Origin: Macrocystis pyrifera
Lineage: Eukaryota > Sar > Phaeophyceae > Laminariales > Laminariaceae
Direction: 5' to 3'
DNA: 64,000 bases
Assembly: GCA_031763025.1 (NCBI GenBank)
Contig: JASSKH010000003.1
Span: 14,566,992 to 14,630,991, forward strand
Made by a program: the position numbers and the translations under genes. Below the pieces are notes generated by a model. The model was given only the letters and a program-made list of their open reading frames with translations, was not told where the DNA came from and did no database searches. Positions 31,172-42,200 of this stretch are shown piece by piece. Each line of letters opens with the position of its first letter. Position 1 is the stretch's first letter.

Positions 31172-31520
31172 TGTTATGATACAGCCCTGAATGAAGTTGA
31201 AAGCCCGGTGATTACCTGGGTTCAGGGACTGGGATCGTATTTGTAGTACTTGGAAGGCGTATCTTAGGTGGAAAACCAGGGGTTCTCCAGAGAGGCACGA
31301 GCTTATTAGCCTCCAGTAGTGGGCAAACCTTGATAGTAGATCTTCCTGGGGTAGCTAAGTAGGCACTCTGATGGCCTCAGTCTCCTCGTGCACGAAAGGA
31401 ATAAAGCTGCTCTTCTTCTATCTCTAAGCAAACAACACACGTGAGTACCAACGAGTACCGACTTAATAGGCAAACAAACCTGTCCAGGGATACAAAGTGT
31501 CCCGATCTCTGATCTTAACA
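31172..31520 (+). mobile_element. Solo LTR with ~70-bp internal insertion
   Basis: TGTTATGATACAGCC to GATCTTAACA. About 70 bp (TTATTAGCCTCC...GGCCTCAG, ~31302-31382) absent from other copies lie before the AATAAA block. No matching flanking duplication. Confidence 0.85.
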
Positions 31521-32015
31521 CTTTCCTTGTGATTGCAGGTACAGCAGTAGCATAGGTCGACCCAGATGAATCGAGTCCATCATTTTGACAAGTTTTTTTC
31601 TGTTTTGCTCGCAACGCGCGTGGGAACAACGTCCCGAGTCTCTTTTCGGCCATGGCGTCATTTTCCCGTGCGCATGAACACGACGAAGCGTTCTCTTTTG
31701 ACGGCGACGACCGAACGTCGAATGTACACTGCTTTCTTCGGAGCGCTGTGAGATAATTTCGAAGGGCGTTGTTCCAGTAAAAAACACACATGACCTTAAT
31801 GTATCCGAGGTCGGTATGTGTACACCTTGCTGCAACAAAAGTGTTTGTGCAGACACGACGATTAATACATGGGAGTTGTACTGATAGTTCGGGCTTTGCG
31901 CGCTCGGACCCCGGCGGCTCCTGCGGAGGGGGCTGATTCTATTTCTTCACTGCTTGGGAGCAGGCCCGTGAGCAGTGTATACCTGGTATGTATAGTGGAA
32001 CCCTATAGCTACTAA
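31521..32015. other. Unassigned stretch
   Basis: A minus frame of ~113 codons has no recognised motif. TACCTGGTA at 31979. Confidence 0.4.
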
Positions 32016-32132
32016 TATTACGGTGGACCATAGTAAATAGGACCTACGGTACACACAAAAACCTATATATTTCCCTATTCTTACTAACAACATTTGGTCC
32101 TATTTACTACAGGCAGTATGGTCGCCCGTAGC
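32016..32132 (+). mobile_element. MITE-A copy 26
   Basis: a/a ends; right end interrupted by CAGGCAGTA before TGGTCGCCCGTAG. Confidence 0.88.
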
Positions 32133-32142
32133 AGCCGTGTCT

Positions 32143-32346
32143 AATACCGTAGGACCTACAGTATACACAAAAAACTACTAGGTATATATTTACCTATTTT
32201 TACTATTACGGGGGTCCATAGTTAACGGGACCAAATTTTGTTAGTAAAAATAGGTAAATATGTAGGTTTTTATGTATACCATAGGTCCTGTTAACAATGT
32301 ACCCCCGTAATATATCAATATTTGGTCCTGTTTACTATGGTCAACC
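32143..32346 (+). mobile_element. MITE-A copy 27, truncated, host of a nested copy
   Basis: Left cap lost (starts CCGTAGGACCTACAGTATAC). The internal CTATTTTTAC-TA-TCAATATTTGG is split by copy 28. The right end is degenerate (CTATGGTCAACCCCAC). Confidence 0.88.
32204..32312 (-). mobile_element. MITE-A copy 28, nested in copy 27
   Basis: t/t ends, sitting in the same internal TA used by the nested insertion at 17846. Confidence 0.95.
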
Positions 32347-32683
32347 CCACAAACGTTTGGTTGCAGCTATGAGAGCTGTACATATACTGCTGTTCTACTG
32401 ACCTGCTGTCTGCCGTAGTAATTTTTTCGCTCGCAGGTGGAATATTCCCCGAGCAAGAAGGGAGGGAGGGAGGGAGGGAGGGAGGGAGGGGCCCGACACT
32501 AAGCGGTGCGACGACGGCAGGAGGAAGAAGCGGGGGCGACCGCTGCTTTGTGGGGTCGGAGTGAGGACCGGACCGTAACGAACGGTGGAAAGAACTTGTA
32601 GCGAGGAGGTGGCCGCGCCACAGGTCCTGGATATGTTCTCGATGGCGGAAGGACAAGGGCGCGCTGGCGGGAGGGGGGTGGGA
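32347..32683. repeat. Unassigned; (GGGA)n at 32459-32489
   Basis: GGGA tetranucleotide repeated about eight times; nothing else recognised. Confidence 0.6.
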
Positions 32684-33197
32684 GGGGGGGGGGGTGTACT
32701 CGATAGGAGAGATGTACTCGATCTCATGCATGGCCGTAGTCGTATGACCAAAGACCTTCGCATCCCTACAATGCCGGGACGGAGCATGTCGGGTTTTCAC
32801 CGACCAGGCAGACATTGCTTGCACCAAGCGCGAAGCGCCGTGAGGTGTCCGGCGAGTCGCATGAAGGGTGAGCTGCATCCTACTAAGAACCGCTTGTGAG
32901 GCGGACTTGCATATGGATGACAGCATCAATGAGTTAGTTTAGTTTCCGGTGTGGCCACTTCCAGAGACTGCAATGGGAGTACTATGTAACTGCCTCTTGG
33001 GTGCCGTACCTTGAACACTACGTGATACGATCAATTCCCTTGTGCTGAGCAAAGGTTCTTTACCTCGCACAAATGTTCTAACTAGACGACCAGCTGTGGG
33101 CGACCGTCAAAAAAAAAAAAAAAAAAAAAAAACGGTACCCTGGATGTCTAGCTCACGTAGTGAGCGGCATGTTTTACAGTGTTGTTGCCAACCGGGG
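32684..33197 (-). mobile_element. F1 short retroelement, near full length
   Basis: G tract to 32696, then GTACTCGATAGGAGAGATGT. The 3' end (minus) has the doubled GAGTAC tail; the internal 22-nt A run (T on sense) is at 33110-33132. 5' end at GTTGTTGCCAACC. First member of a three-element chain. Confidence 0.9.
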
Positions 33198-33278
33198 TGG
33201 GAGGGGGGGGGTACTTACTCACTGTTTTATGCTTGGCCGTAGTCATGGGACTGTAGACCCTCGCATCCCTACAATGCG
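33198..33278 (-). mobile_element. F1 3'-end fragment, middle of chain
   Basis: GGGGGGGG(T)ACTTACTCACTG...TGGCCGTAGTC...CCTCGCATCCCTACAATGC. It is bounded by G tracts on both sides. Confidence 0.85.
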
Positions 33279-34005
33279 TGGGGGGGGGGTACTCATTTGT
33301 TTCTTGTCTTAGTCAATTGATCTTTGACTACGCATCATCCCTTTCGAGACGGAGCACCGTTCCCACACCTAATAGAGACACCTCCAACAATTGGGCGCTC
33401 ATTGCGTTGTTTCCATATATCACACAGAAACTTTTTGCTGACCTTATCCCCCTTCCTGTTTCGCCGCCTGGGGTCGCCGTCTATCTCTTAGTACAGTGAT
33501 CGTCTTCTCGCTGCTATTTAGTGTACCAAACTCCTCCATGTCGCATTCGTCTATTTCCCTCCTCTCCTCTTCTAACACATCCCGTCCCTCCTTGTACGTT
33601 TCACATTCTCTTGCTATGTGAGTTCTAGTCTCTATTGCAGTGCCACGCGGGCGCATCTGTGAATCTACTTCTTCCTTCTCCCGGCTACTGGAGTACCTCT
33701 TTCTTCTTTCTAGCAGGTCCAGGCCACCTACACCGAATCGCAGTTTCAGCATTTTCGCGAAGTCCATCGGGCCGTACAAATTCGTTTTCGTTCGTATCCC
33801 TCCGCTTAATATCCCGTGTATCTCTAATTTCTCCAATTTCACCTTGTTTCTTACCGCTGCGAAGCCTTCCCCTTCTTGGTATCCTTTCTTCCACTTCAGC
33901 TTTGTAACTCCCAAACTTCTCTGCGGACCTCATATCTTCTGTGTTTCCTTCGATATCCCTCCGTACTTTCTCAACAACGCTATCCCACCTCATTCCAGCT
34001 ACAAT
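33279..34005 (-). mobile_element. 5'-truncated LINE, longest copy
   Basis: G tract 33279-33288, then ~715 bp whose minus strand encodes up to ~156 codons (33914 to 33444). These are rich in Glu/Arg/Lys and contain E-T-R-T-H-I-A-R-E-C, the second half of a LINE ORF2 C-terminal zinc knuckle. The first half reads M-R-P-R-G where the 1.7-kb copy has M-C-P-C-G, so the knuckle Cys residues are mutated. Another G tract follows at 34008-34030. Confidence 0.85.
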
Positions 34006-34158
34006 GCGGGGGGGGGGGGGGGGGGGGGGGTATCAAGAACAAGCCTCTAGTCACCGTTGTATGCGGAGAGAGTCGCCGTTCGAAATCGAAGCCGTCCATG
34101 CGTGAAGCTGATCCGATCCTACCGATTTATCGCTGCTGAGAGGGTGTATCGCAAGCAT
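34006..34158. other. G tract and short unassigned spacer
   Basis: G tract 34008-34030 bounds the 5' end of the LINE; ~125 bp unassigned follow. Confidence 0.6.
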
Positions 34159-34440
34159 GATTGTTATAAGGATTAGCCTGGGCTGGGTAATCGATCGATC
34201 GATATTTTACCCCTATAGCTCAGTAGGTAACAACTTCCTTCACATTTGACGTCGTCGAGGACACGGGTTCGAATCTCTCACTGCCAACGTTTCTTTTCTG
34301 TAATAGAAACGCTTGCGCGTGCCTCCCAAAAAGCATATATCTCCCTGGTTCCACGTGTATTGAAACGAAGAGGGTATGATAGGTCAGCGTACGGCCGTTT
34401 ATACGGTACCGACGCTCCAAAGATCCCGCCGTTCAGAGGG
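34159..34440 (+). mobile_element. tRNA-like SINE unit (family S), first of tandem pair
   Basis: TTGTTATAAGGATTAGCCTG, TTTTACCCCTATAGCTCAG, B-box ACACGGGTTCGAATCTC, ending CCGTTCAGAGGGG. Confidence 0.8.
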
Positions 34441-34942
34441 GGGGAGAGTGTCATGAGGATTATACTCTGTGCTGGGTAACCCCGATCGATCTTTTACCCG
34501 CATAGTTCAGTAGGTTACACCTGCCGACGACGCCAAGTGTATAGTTGAACTCGAGTATCGTGGTAAGGGAATGAAATACAGGAACTATCTGAACTGGTTA
34601 GGAAGGCAGCTTCTCTTCTTCGGTAGACTTTTTTTTGTATAGTTGTCGAATCATTCCTCATCGTGATAAGGGAGAAGGGAGCTGTTGAGAGTGATTCGAT
34701 GGGGCCTTGATTCAAGGCGTCAAGCCCACTCTGCTCTCACGGGTAAATACTCTTATCCGAAGAACTTTCCTCGGGCGCTTATATCTACTCTTCTCGTACG
34801 GGCTATCCTAACCATTGTACTGCAAGGGAAACTTCAGAGCCCCGGGGATACTCTTCGGGTGTTACAGGGCTTTGATACTACGGGCTATCTCAACGACTTC
34901 TTCTATACGTAGCCCGATACTAAATCATATCATGTTCCACAT
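34441..34942 (+). mobile_element. tRNA-like SINE (family S, long form), second unit
   Basis: GAGAGTGTCATGAGGATTAT head, A-box-like ATAGTTCAGTAGGT, degenerate B-box AGTTGAACTCGAG, then the ~400-bp body shared with 15091-15622, ending ACTAAATCATATCA. Confidence 0.75.
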
Positions 34943-35693
34943 GATGCGAAGGATGCCACGGCGCAGAGCCCTGCGGAGGGGGGGGCGGGGGATAATCGAG
35001 TACCGAGCCCACTAGAGCAATTGTATAGTCGAAACCGCCGACTAACGTGTCCGCGTTAAGTTACCGTACGAGTACAGTGTGTGCACACACGGAACGGGTT
35101 GCTTTCTTCACGTGACTATCGGGCCACGGTAGCTGTTCGTTCTATTACACAGGAAGAAGAAAGTCCGCGCAGCAACGGCAACGAGAAGAGAGGGATGAAA
35201 GGTCCTGTTCGTATCCTGTTCGTGCAGTTGCTACACGGTGTACGCGGGTATATCCTACGACTGCTGTGCGCACACTTATCATGATAGACCTGGTGTATCA
35301 TCGCAAGCTCATTACAGTAATATTAACGTTTATTTGCTGCTGTAGTTCGTATATCTTACCAGGCACCAGGCATATCTCTTTACATTCATTTACATATATT
35401 TGCAACAACACAACAGCAGCACTTGCCTAGCATATTTTACTCAATGCTCACCATGCCTCCCGCCTGTTTACGGGCGTAGTGGTACGAGTATGCACAGAGC
35501 TCTCATCGTGTTACGGCAGCAAGCAGTGTATGCACGAACTCGCAGTTTTTTTGTATGCGCGGTAGGCGGCGCGGGACCAGTTGAAAGGTAAAAGTACCAG
35601 AAACCAGAAACAGCACACGAAGGTAGCAGGCGTAACTCCTCTGTCTTCGTTGTTCGCTGGTTGATGTTGACAACAACAGCAACACCAGCACAG

Positions 35694-35696
<3 letters not shown>
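34943..35696. other. Unassigned stretch
   Basis: Nothing recognised. Short frames only. A G-rich stretch lies near 34976-34990. Confidence 0.45.

Positions 35697-35766
<70 letters not shown>
35697..35766 (+). repeat. 70-nt C homopolymer without an adjacent element
   Basis: Uninterrupted C from 35697 to 35766. No F1 or LINE 3' end precedes it. Confidence 0.97.
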
Positions 35767-35767
<1 letters not shown>

Positions 35768-37067
35768 AGGTCTGTTGGTGGTGATATTCATTTGGGGACT
35801 GTAGATAGATACTCGTGCATAGCTACATATCTGCGACGGAGCTCTTCTTTCTCTTGTTCGTGGGTGTCGTATTTGCTCTTCTTACAAAAACACCCGCGGA
35901 TGGCAAGGTACTACTTTTTATATGGCAATAGTAAAACCAATATGTTCAATTTCTACAGCACGGTGGTAGGATCCCCGTACCCCGTATTTTGATCAAAAAT
36001 GGCGTTATTTATTGTAGTCCTTAGACGCCGGCAGCGTTGCTTCTCGGCCAGACAGAGCCCAGCTGAGGTCACCCCAAAGCCCGAAGGGATAGACACAGAT
36101 CCCTTGTGTCCGTGGGTGAATGACCTGAGCTTTGCCCATCGTTGGTGTCGAATAGCATCCTGAAAGTTGGCGGACGAATCCCCCCAATTTTCGTCAGTTC
36201 CTTCCGTGGTGCTTGTTTTTGGCCTGCGGTGAACTGGTGAGGTTGCAAGCTACGAACCAAACCACTCCATGTCCACGGCGGCCGTGGCAGATAAGCTTGC
36301 GGCGACTCCTTCCCTGCAAGGCATGGACAGTGGGCGAAAGGTATCAACCGGTGGCGGCGTCGGCAATGGCGACGCGAGGACAGCCAGGTATGTTGGCGTT
36401 CTCGACTCGAATGCATGTCAAGGTACAGCAGCTACAGAAGTGTGCCAAGAACTTGAGATGGAGACTTCGACTTGTAGATCGGTTTCGTTGCCTCCTCCCG
36501 ACGTTCTTTCGCGGCAGCGTATGTAGCCGCCGCAGCGCTCGGACTCTTCACACCCCATGGGTTTGCCGAATTGTTTTTTGAGATTCGAAAACAGGGGGCA
36601 TGCAGCTGCTTTAGCTGCAGAGGGACCCCTGATTGTGGGCCAGGGATCGGGTTGTGCGTCGACACGGGCGATACCCATGCAGGCAGACCTATCTTGACTC
36701 GCACAATCGCCCTTCGAAAAATCGATCACCTATGATGATGCCTTTTGAGAGGGAGACGAAAGTTCGCCGACAAGCCAAATGCACAACTTGACTCCCAACA
36801 CTCCCAAATAAGCACCTGTAGGTTGAACCATCATCATCGTGTGCGCGCCGTCTCTTGTTGGGATATCCGATACATTTCCTCGACAACCACGCATGTTACT
36901 ACTGCTCTACTTCTTCTCCTGCTTTGCTGCTGCTGCGGCCAGCTTTCCCGCCACAACGATGACGGCTGCAGCAATAGAAATCAAGGGCTCGCTCGGTTCC
37001 TAGACCACTGCTGCTGTGTATAGACTGCCCTACAGCAGCAGTATGTACTATTAATATTAATATAAAT
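35767..37067. other. Unassigned low-copy region
   Basis: Frames of ~115-122 codons occur on both strands at 36069-36581 and one of ~103 codons on minus at 36418-36729. None shows a recognised domain or consistent splice signals. Non-repetitive within the window, so a decayed gene cannot be excluded. Confidence 0.3.
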
Positions 37068-37179
37068 ATTTACGGTGGACAATTCGTAGTAAATAGGACC
37101 AAATGTTGTCAGTAAAAATAGGGAAATTTATAGGTTTTTGTATATATCGTAGGTCCTATTTACCATGGGCCCCATGATA
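37068..37179 (-). mobile_element. MITE-A copy 29
   Basis: a/a ends with AATTC inserted in the left arm; right cap degraded (GGGCCCCATGATA). Confidence 0.85.
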
Positions 37180-37331
37180 CTCATCTTTACCCTACGAGTA
37201 CAAGTACGTATATCGCAGCAGTCGGTACTTCACCTCATGCCAACCTGCTTTTGTATATTTATTTTGCCGTACCTGGTATATACCTGGTACATGGCAAAGA
37301 GAGGTAGGTGCCAATGCAGCATCATCATTAC

Positions 37332-37439
37332 TATTACGGGGGGGCATAGTTAATAGGACCAAATATTGTCAGTAAAAATACGTAACTATATAGGCTTTTG
37401 TTTGTACCGTAGGTCCTATTTACTATGGCCCCCCGTAAT
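37332..37439 (-). mobile_element. MITE-A copy 30
   Basis: Left GGGGGGGCATAGTTAATAGG (t-like), right a-type. Confidence 0.92.
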
Positions 37440-37849
37440 GGGGGTACGCGTACATACAAAGTCAACGTACGATTATACGTACTCGTTTATCTATCTACGC
37501 GACCAGCCGTGTCTCGGTCATGTACTGAGTTGTGGTGCGCCCTCTTGTTTTGGTCCACCACTTACTTCACGTACGTACGTATGTACAACTTCCGTATATA
37601 CCGCACCTGGTATATACCACGCCACAGCAGCAGCAGCAGCTCAACGATGCCCCTTCTTCTTTTTTCTTTTTTCTTTTTTTCTTGCGTAATCGGCAGGGGC
37701 AGTGAAGTCGCAGTTCCAACGCGCATACATAAAACACGATTATGCATGCATGAAATGTACCAGGTATTATACAGCAGCATGCATATGGCTGGTACGACAT
37801 ACTGCTTGAATCTCATCTCTCATGGTATATATATAGAGATTCTCTCCTC
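37440..37849 (+). other. Region upstream of TOP1; promoter or 5' exon not resolved
   Basis: The frame of the first TOP1 exon is open back to a TGA at 37751 but contains no ATG, so the start codon is probably in an upstream exon that I cannot place. An AG at 37835-37836 (after TATATATAT) is a possible acceptor. TACCAGGTA at 37758 and a CAGCAG run near 37626 are the only other notable sequences. Confidence 0.4.
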
Positions 37850-39211
37850 GTGTCTGCTGAGAACGTCTCCCTCCGCTCATCACGCGCGCTGCGCTCCGTG
37901 CGCGTGCGCAGCAGCCAAAGCGCGCCAAGAGGGTCAGGGAGCGGCGCCAACGGCATCAGCAACAGCAGCAGCAACAGCCATTCGAAGAAGAGACGAGTAA
38001 TCGAGGATGACGACGACGACGATGCCCCGCCACCCCCTCCGAGGCAGCGACCCCCCCCCCGCTACCGACCTCGAGCGGGAGCAAATATGGCGGGCAGCAC
38101 GGATCAAGCGGCGGAGGCGGTGGTAGGAGCGGGGCGAACGGGACGTCTTCTTCGGTGTCGTCGCCGCGGGGAGGGGGGGGGGGGGGGGGGGGGGGGGGAG
38201 GACAGCAGCATCAGCCGGAGAAAAAGAAGAAGATAATCGTGCCGGGGCCTAGCTCTAGCTCCGGGGGTGGTGGTGGCTCGGGGAGGTCGGCAGGGTCGAA
38301 GCCGGAACACTCTTCTTCCTCAAAGGCGGGGACAGGGGACAGGAAGAAAAACGCCTCCGACTCCCGGTACGCCGACAATGACGACGACATGCCGCTGGGG
38401 TCGATCGTGAAGAAGCACGCGAAGGCAGGAGCAGCAGCGCCGAGCTCCTCCAGCAGCAGCGGAAGGTCTGGCGACCTCACGACGAAGGGTCCGCGAACCT
38501 TTACCATCCCCAAGCGAGAGGGTCTTTCGTCGGGGCCGGGCTCGCCCTCCTCCTCCTCCTCTCCCCGGCCGTCGGGTAGCGGTGGCGGCGGCAACGGCGG
38601 CAGCAGCTACAAGAAGGTGGGGAGCAGGCCAAGCGGGGGGGGGCAACGACAGCGACGCCGACTTCGAGCGAAAGCCGAACGTGAAGCTTTTGAAACGGCC
38701 GGCGGACTTCAGGAGGGCCGACGACAAGGGGGGCTCCGCCAGGGAGGACCCAGCCAAGCTCGCCCGCCGCAAGCGCAAGCTGGAGGAGGAGCGGCAGCGG
38801 CTCCAGGACGAGGCGCGCCGGAAGAAGCGACGGGAAAGCGGGAGCGGGGCGAAGGCCGGGGCCCGGTCCGGCTCGGCCTCCTCTAGGGTTAAGGTTAAGG
38901 CGGAGCCTGGTCGCAGGGGGTCCTCGTCCGGGGGTAGCGGCGGCAAGGCGAGGAAGGCGGCGTCAGCCCGAGAGCCGGTGGAGAAGCGGTTCAAGGAGAT
39001 GACGCGGGCGGAGAAGATCGAGCAGGCGATGAAAGTGTACAAGTGGTGGGAGGAGGAGGCGCACGAGCCGGGGAAGATGTGGGACTCGATGGAGCACAAC
39101 GGCGCTCACTTTGCCCCGGCGTACGAGCCGCACGGGGTTAAGCTCAAGTACGACGGGAACGACGTGCACCTGACGCCGCTGCAGGAGGAGGTCGCCACCT
39201 TCTACGCCAGC
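37850..39211 (+). CDS. TOP1: TOP1 exon 1 (N-terminal tail and start of core)
   Basis: Hydrophilic Ser/Gly/Lys tail with nuclear-localisation-like K-K-R-R followed by D6, then [12 protein letters not shown], and a Lys/Arg/Glu-rich stretch. The core begins with [11 protein letters not shown] and runs to A-T-F-Y-A-S. The reading frame changes at a C run near 38051-38060 and changes back at a G run at 38634-38643. Each change is one base, and the net shift is zero. The outer frames and the middle frame each give composition typical of TOP1 tails. The 5' limit is only the first position I can support. Confidence 0.85.
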
Positions 39212-42200
39212 GTGAGTTTTAGGTTTTTCTTCCCCAGGGAGGGGAGGGGAGAGGATACTTTGCTGGAGGCGTCCCAAGGAGGGTAGGGGATGCTTCACCG
39301 CAGGCGTCGGTATATGAGGGTATGTATAGTGGTTTTCTCATGTCGTGCATGGCCGTAGTAGGGGTAGGGGGTGTTTTGCCGGAGGCGTCGGAAGGGGGGG
39401 TATAGGGGTAGGGTTTACTCATGTCGTGCATGGCCGTAGTAGGGGTAGGAGATGCTTTACCGGAGGCGCTTGATGGAGGGTATAGTGGTTTACTCATGTC
39501 ATGCATGGCCGTAGTAGGGGTAGGGGATATGCTTTAGAGTCGTCCCCTGTTTTGGTAGCGAAACAAGGACATCGTCAGCCGCCGACAGAACGACAAAAAA
39601 GTCAGATTTACCCTTTTACTGCTGCTGCTGCTGCAGAAATAGCGCCTACCACTCTGGGCGTAAATGTAAGGACCGCTTGGTATTCATATTAATGTATAAA
39701 GGTTCCTTATATTTCCGACCGGGGTGGTACGTAGTCTTAACTTTTAGTACTGTTGTATTACGGGGGGGGCCATAGTAAATAGGACCAAATATTCTTAGTA
39801 AAAATAGGTAAATATATAGTTTTTTGTGTGTACCGTAGGTCCTATTTACTATGGTCCTCCGTAATAGCTTGTTCCCCAAAGATGTGGGTATAGCAGGTCT
39901 GCTTACTTGATTGGGCTTTCTTTCGCCGCCCCATCCGCACAGTAGTACCGCCTGATCCCGCCTATATACAGCAAGCAACTCCTCTGGAATGAATCATGTT
40001 TTTGTCTTGGTTTTAGGCCCGTCGGCGTCTGCAGGGCGGAGCTTTGCCCAGCGGAGCACGCACAAGCGGGTTCAGACTATGATGGATGGGATGTTTCCCG
40101 GGGGGGGGAAAGGGGTGGGGAGGTGGGGGGTGTAGTCAATGTCATGCATGGCCGTAGTCGTATGCCGATAGACCCTCGCATCCCGACAATGCCGGGACGG
40201 AGGAGCACGTCGGGCTTTTCGTGAATGAGGCAGACTTTGCTTGCTTGCTTGCACCAGACGCGAAGCGCGGTGAGGTGGGCGGCCGGTCGCATGAAGGGGG
40301 AGGGAGGGGTACGGGTGACGCATGATGTCGACGTGTTTGGGGCGCGGAGCGTGGAGGCGGCGGCGGCTGGTCCTGCGGTGGCAACCAACCGCCGCGTATC
40401 GCTGTGGTTTTGATTGGCCAGGGTGCGCTGTATTGTATAGACCGCACGTGGTGTTCTGGAGGGTGCCGCTATATTGTAACCGCACCTTCCTGTTGATAAA
40501 CATGTTCCAGATATATACTTGGTATTCACGTGTGATTTCGTACGCAGTCGTGATCGAGTGCCAGGTATGACATCAAAAGTAATGCTGTTGTTATTACGGG
40601 GGCCCATAGTTAATGGGACCTATGGTGTATATAAAAACCTTTACATTTATCTGTTTTTACCTAGAATATTTGGTCCTGTTTACTATGGTCCCCCGTAATA
40701 GCATGTGTGCGTAGTCATGCATATAGATGCTTACCGCCGCCGTTCCTTGTACCCTCCCCCCTCCCGACTGCAGATGCCGCTGGACGGGCCGCAGCTGGCG
40801 GAGCAGGGTGCGGTGTTCAACAAAAACTTCTTCGCCGACTTCAAGGTGCGCCAGCAGCCAGTAGAGGGAAGAGGAGGGAGGGGGAGGGGGGGGAGGGGGG
40901 GGGGCGTACTCGTTTGTTGCTTGCCTTAGTCATGTGACCATTGACCACACATCCCTTTCGAGACGGAGCACCGTTCCCACTCCTAATAGAGACACCTCCA
41001 ACAATTGGGCGCTCATTACGTTGTTTCCATGCATTACATAGAAACTTTTTGCTAATCTTATCTCATTCCTGTTTCGCCGCCTGTGGCCACCATCTATCTC
41101 CTAGGGTAGCGATCGTTTTCTCGGTGCTGTCTAGTGTAGGGGCGGGGGGGAAACTGTGGTTATGTTTTTTGAGCGCTGCGGGGCGGGGTTTGTGTGTGTT
41201 CTTTACATTAAACCGTTCTTTCTACCCGCCGACATCCAGCGCAATCAGAGTCCGGGCTGATTCTTCAATCCTAGAGAGATACAACGCTCTGTGGTCACAA
41301 AACTACGCCACGCAGAAATGCGTAATTGTTACCAGGTATGCAGTAAGCATAGTGGACAATGGAATGCCATGTCATCATACTGGATACGACAGGCATGACG
41401 TACACATTCCTATGAAAGAGAGAAACAAAAAGAAACAGGGGGGTGGTTGGGATGTTGGGATTGACCCGTTGGGGGTTCCGCAGGGGAAACGTGACGATTC
41501 GCAATAGTGACGGTTACACGAAGCAGCCCGGGCCCCGGGTAATGTTGGATATCGAGCGGGATTCGAGTTCGATACGATACCGACATACATACCTGATGAA
41601 CAAAAAAAAACTGGTGGAATAGAACATCGATTTCGATATTAGATACCTGGTAGATCGAAGCTTTGGTTTTAGTATGTGCGTAAAAAACACGGGGAATGAC
41701 AGGAGATGGAGGGCGAAACACGTTCGGTATACGATATATCGGACTTCGATATTCCGATATACCGGTATAATATATCGAAGTTTCCGATACGATGTCCAAC
41801 ACTAGGCCCACCTGGGCTATTGTTGGACGACAAACTGCGCGCAGGCAGCAACAGCATGCTGTTTACATACCCGCACTGCTGTTGCTGTTAAGGGCTCAAA
41901 CTTATCAAGAATCGGTTGATACGATTATTTCCCGGAATTTTCCCCCGATATACATGCATACATACTACTGTTTAATATGTCGAACCGGGTATAATGTATG
42001 ATATTCCCGGGAGAAGCCACAAATTGTTATTAATAGCACCGAATTCGTCATTGTTTCGGTCGCTATATTCATATGTACCTGGCACGTACAAATATGCTTC
42101 CGAAAAAAGATGAGATGAAAAGGAACGTACGCGTGGCGTGTTCGTATACCGCACGAAAACCTGGCATTTTATCCACCGCCGTCCGTCCGTGTCTCCCCGC

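Larger units (their letters stand above)
39212..40773 (+). other. TOP1 intron 1
   Basis: 1,562 bp, GTGAG...CTGCAG. Holds a tandemised F1 tail array, MITE-A copy 31, an F1 fragment and MITE-A copy 32. 39540-39755 and 39867-40080 are unassigned. Confidence 0.9.

Noticed and set aside
36005-36730. Ribosomal RNA fragment or organelle-derived insert
   Set aside because: No stretch matches conserved rRNA cores I know; composition is like neighbouring DNA.
39212-39286. TOP1 exon 1 read-through past 39211
   Set aside because: The GTGAGT donor and the next core segment in exon 2 make an intron the better model.
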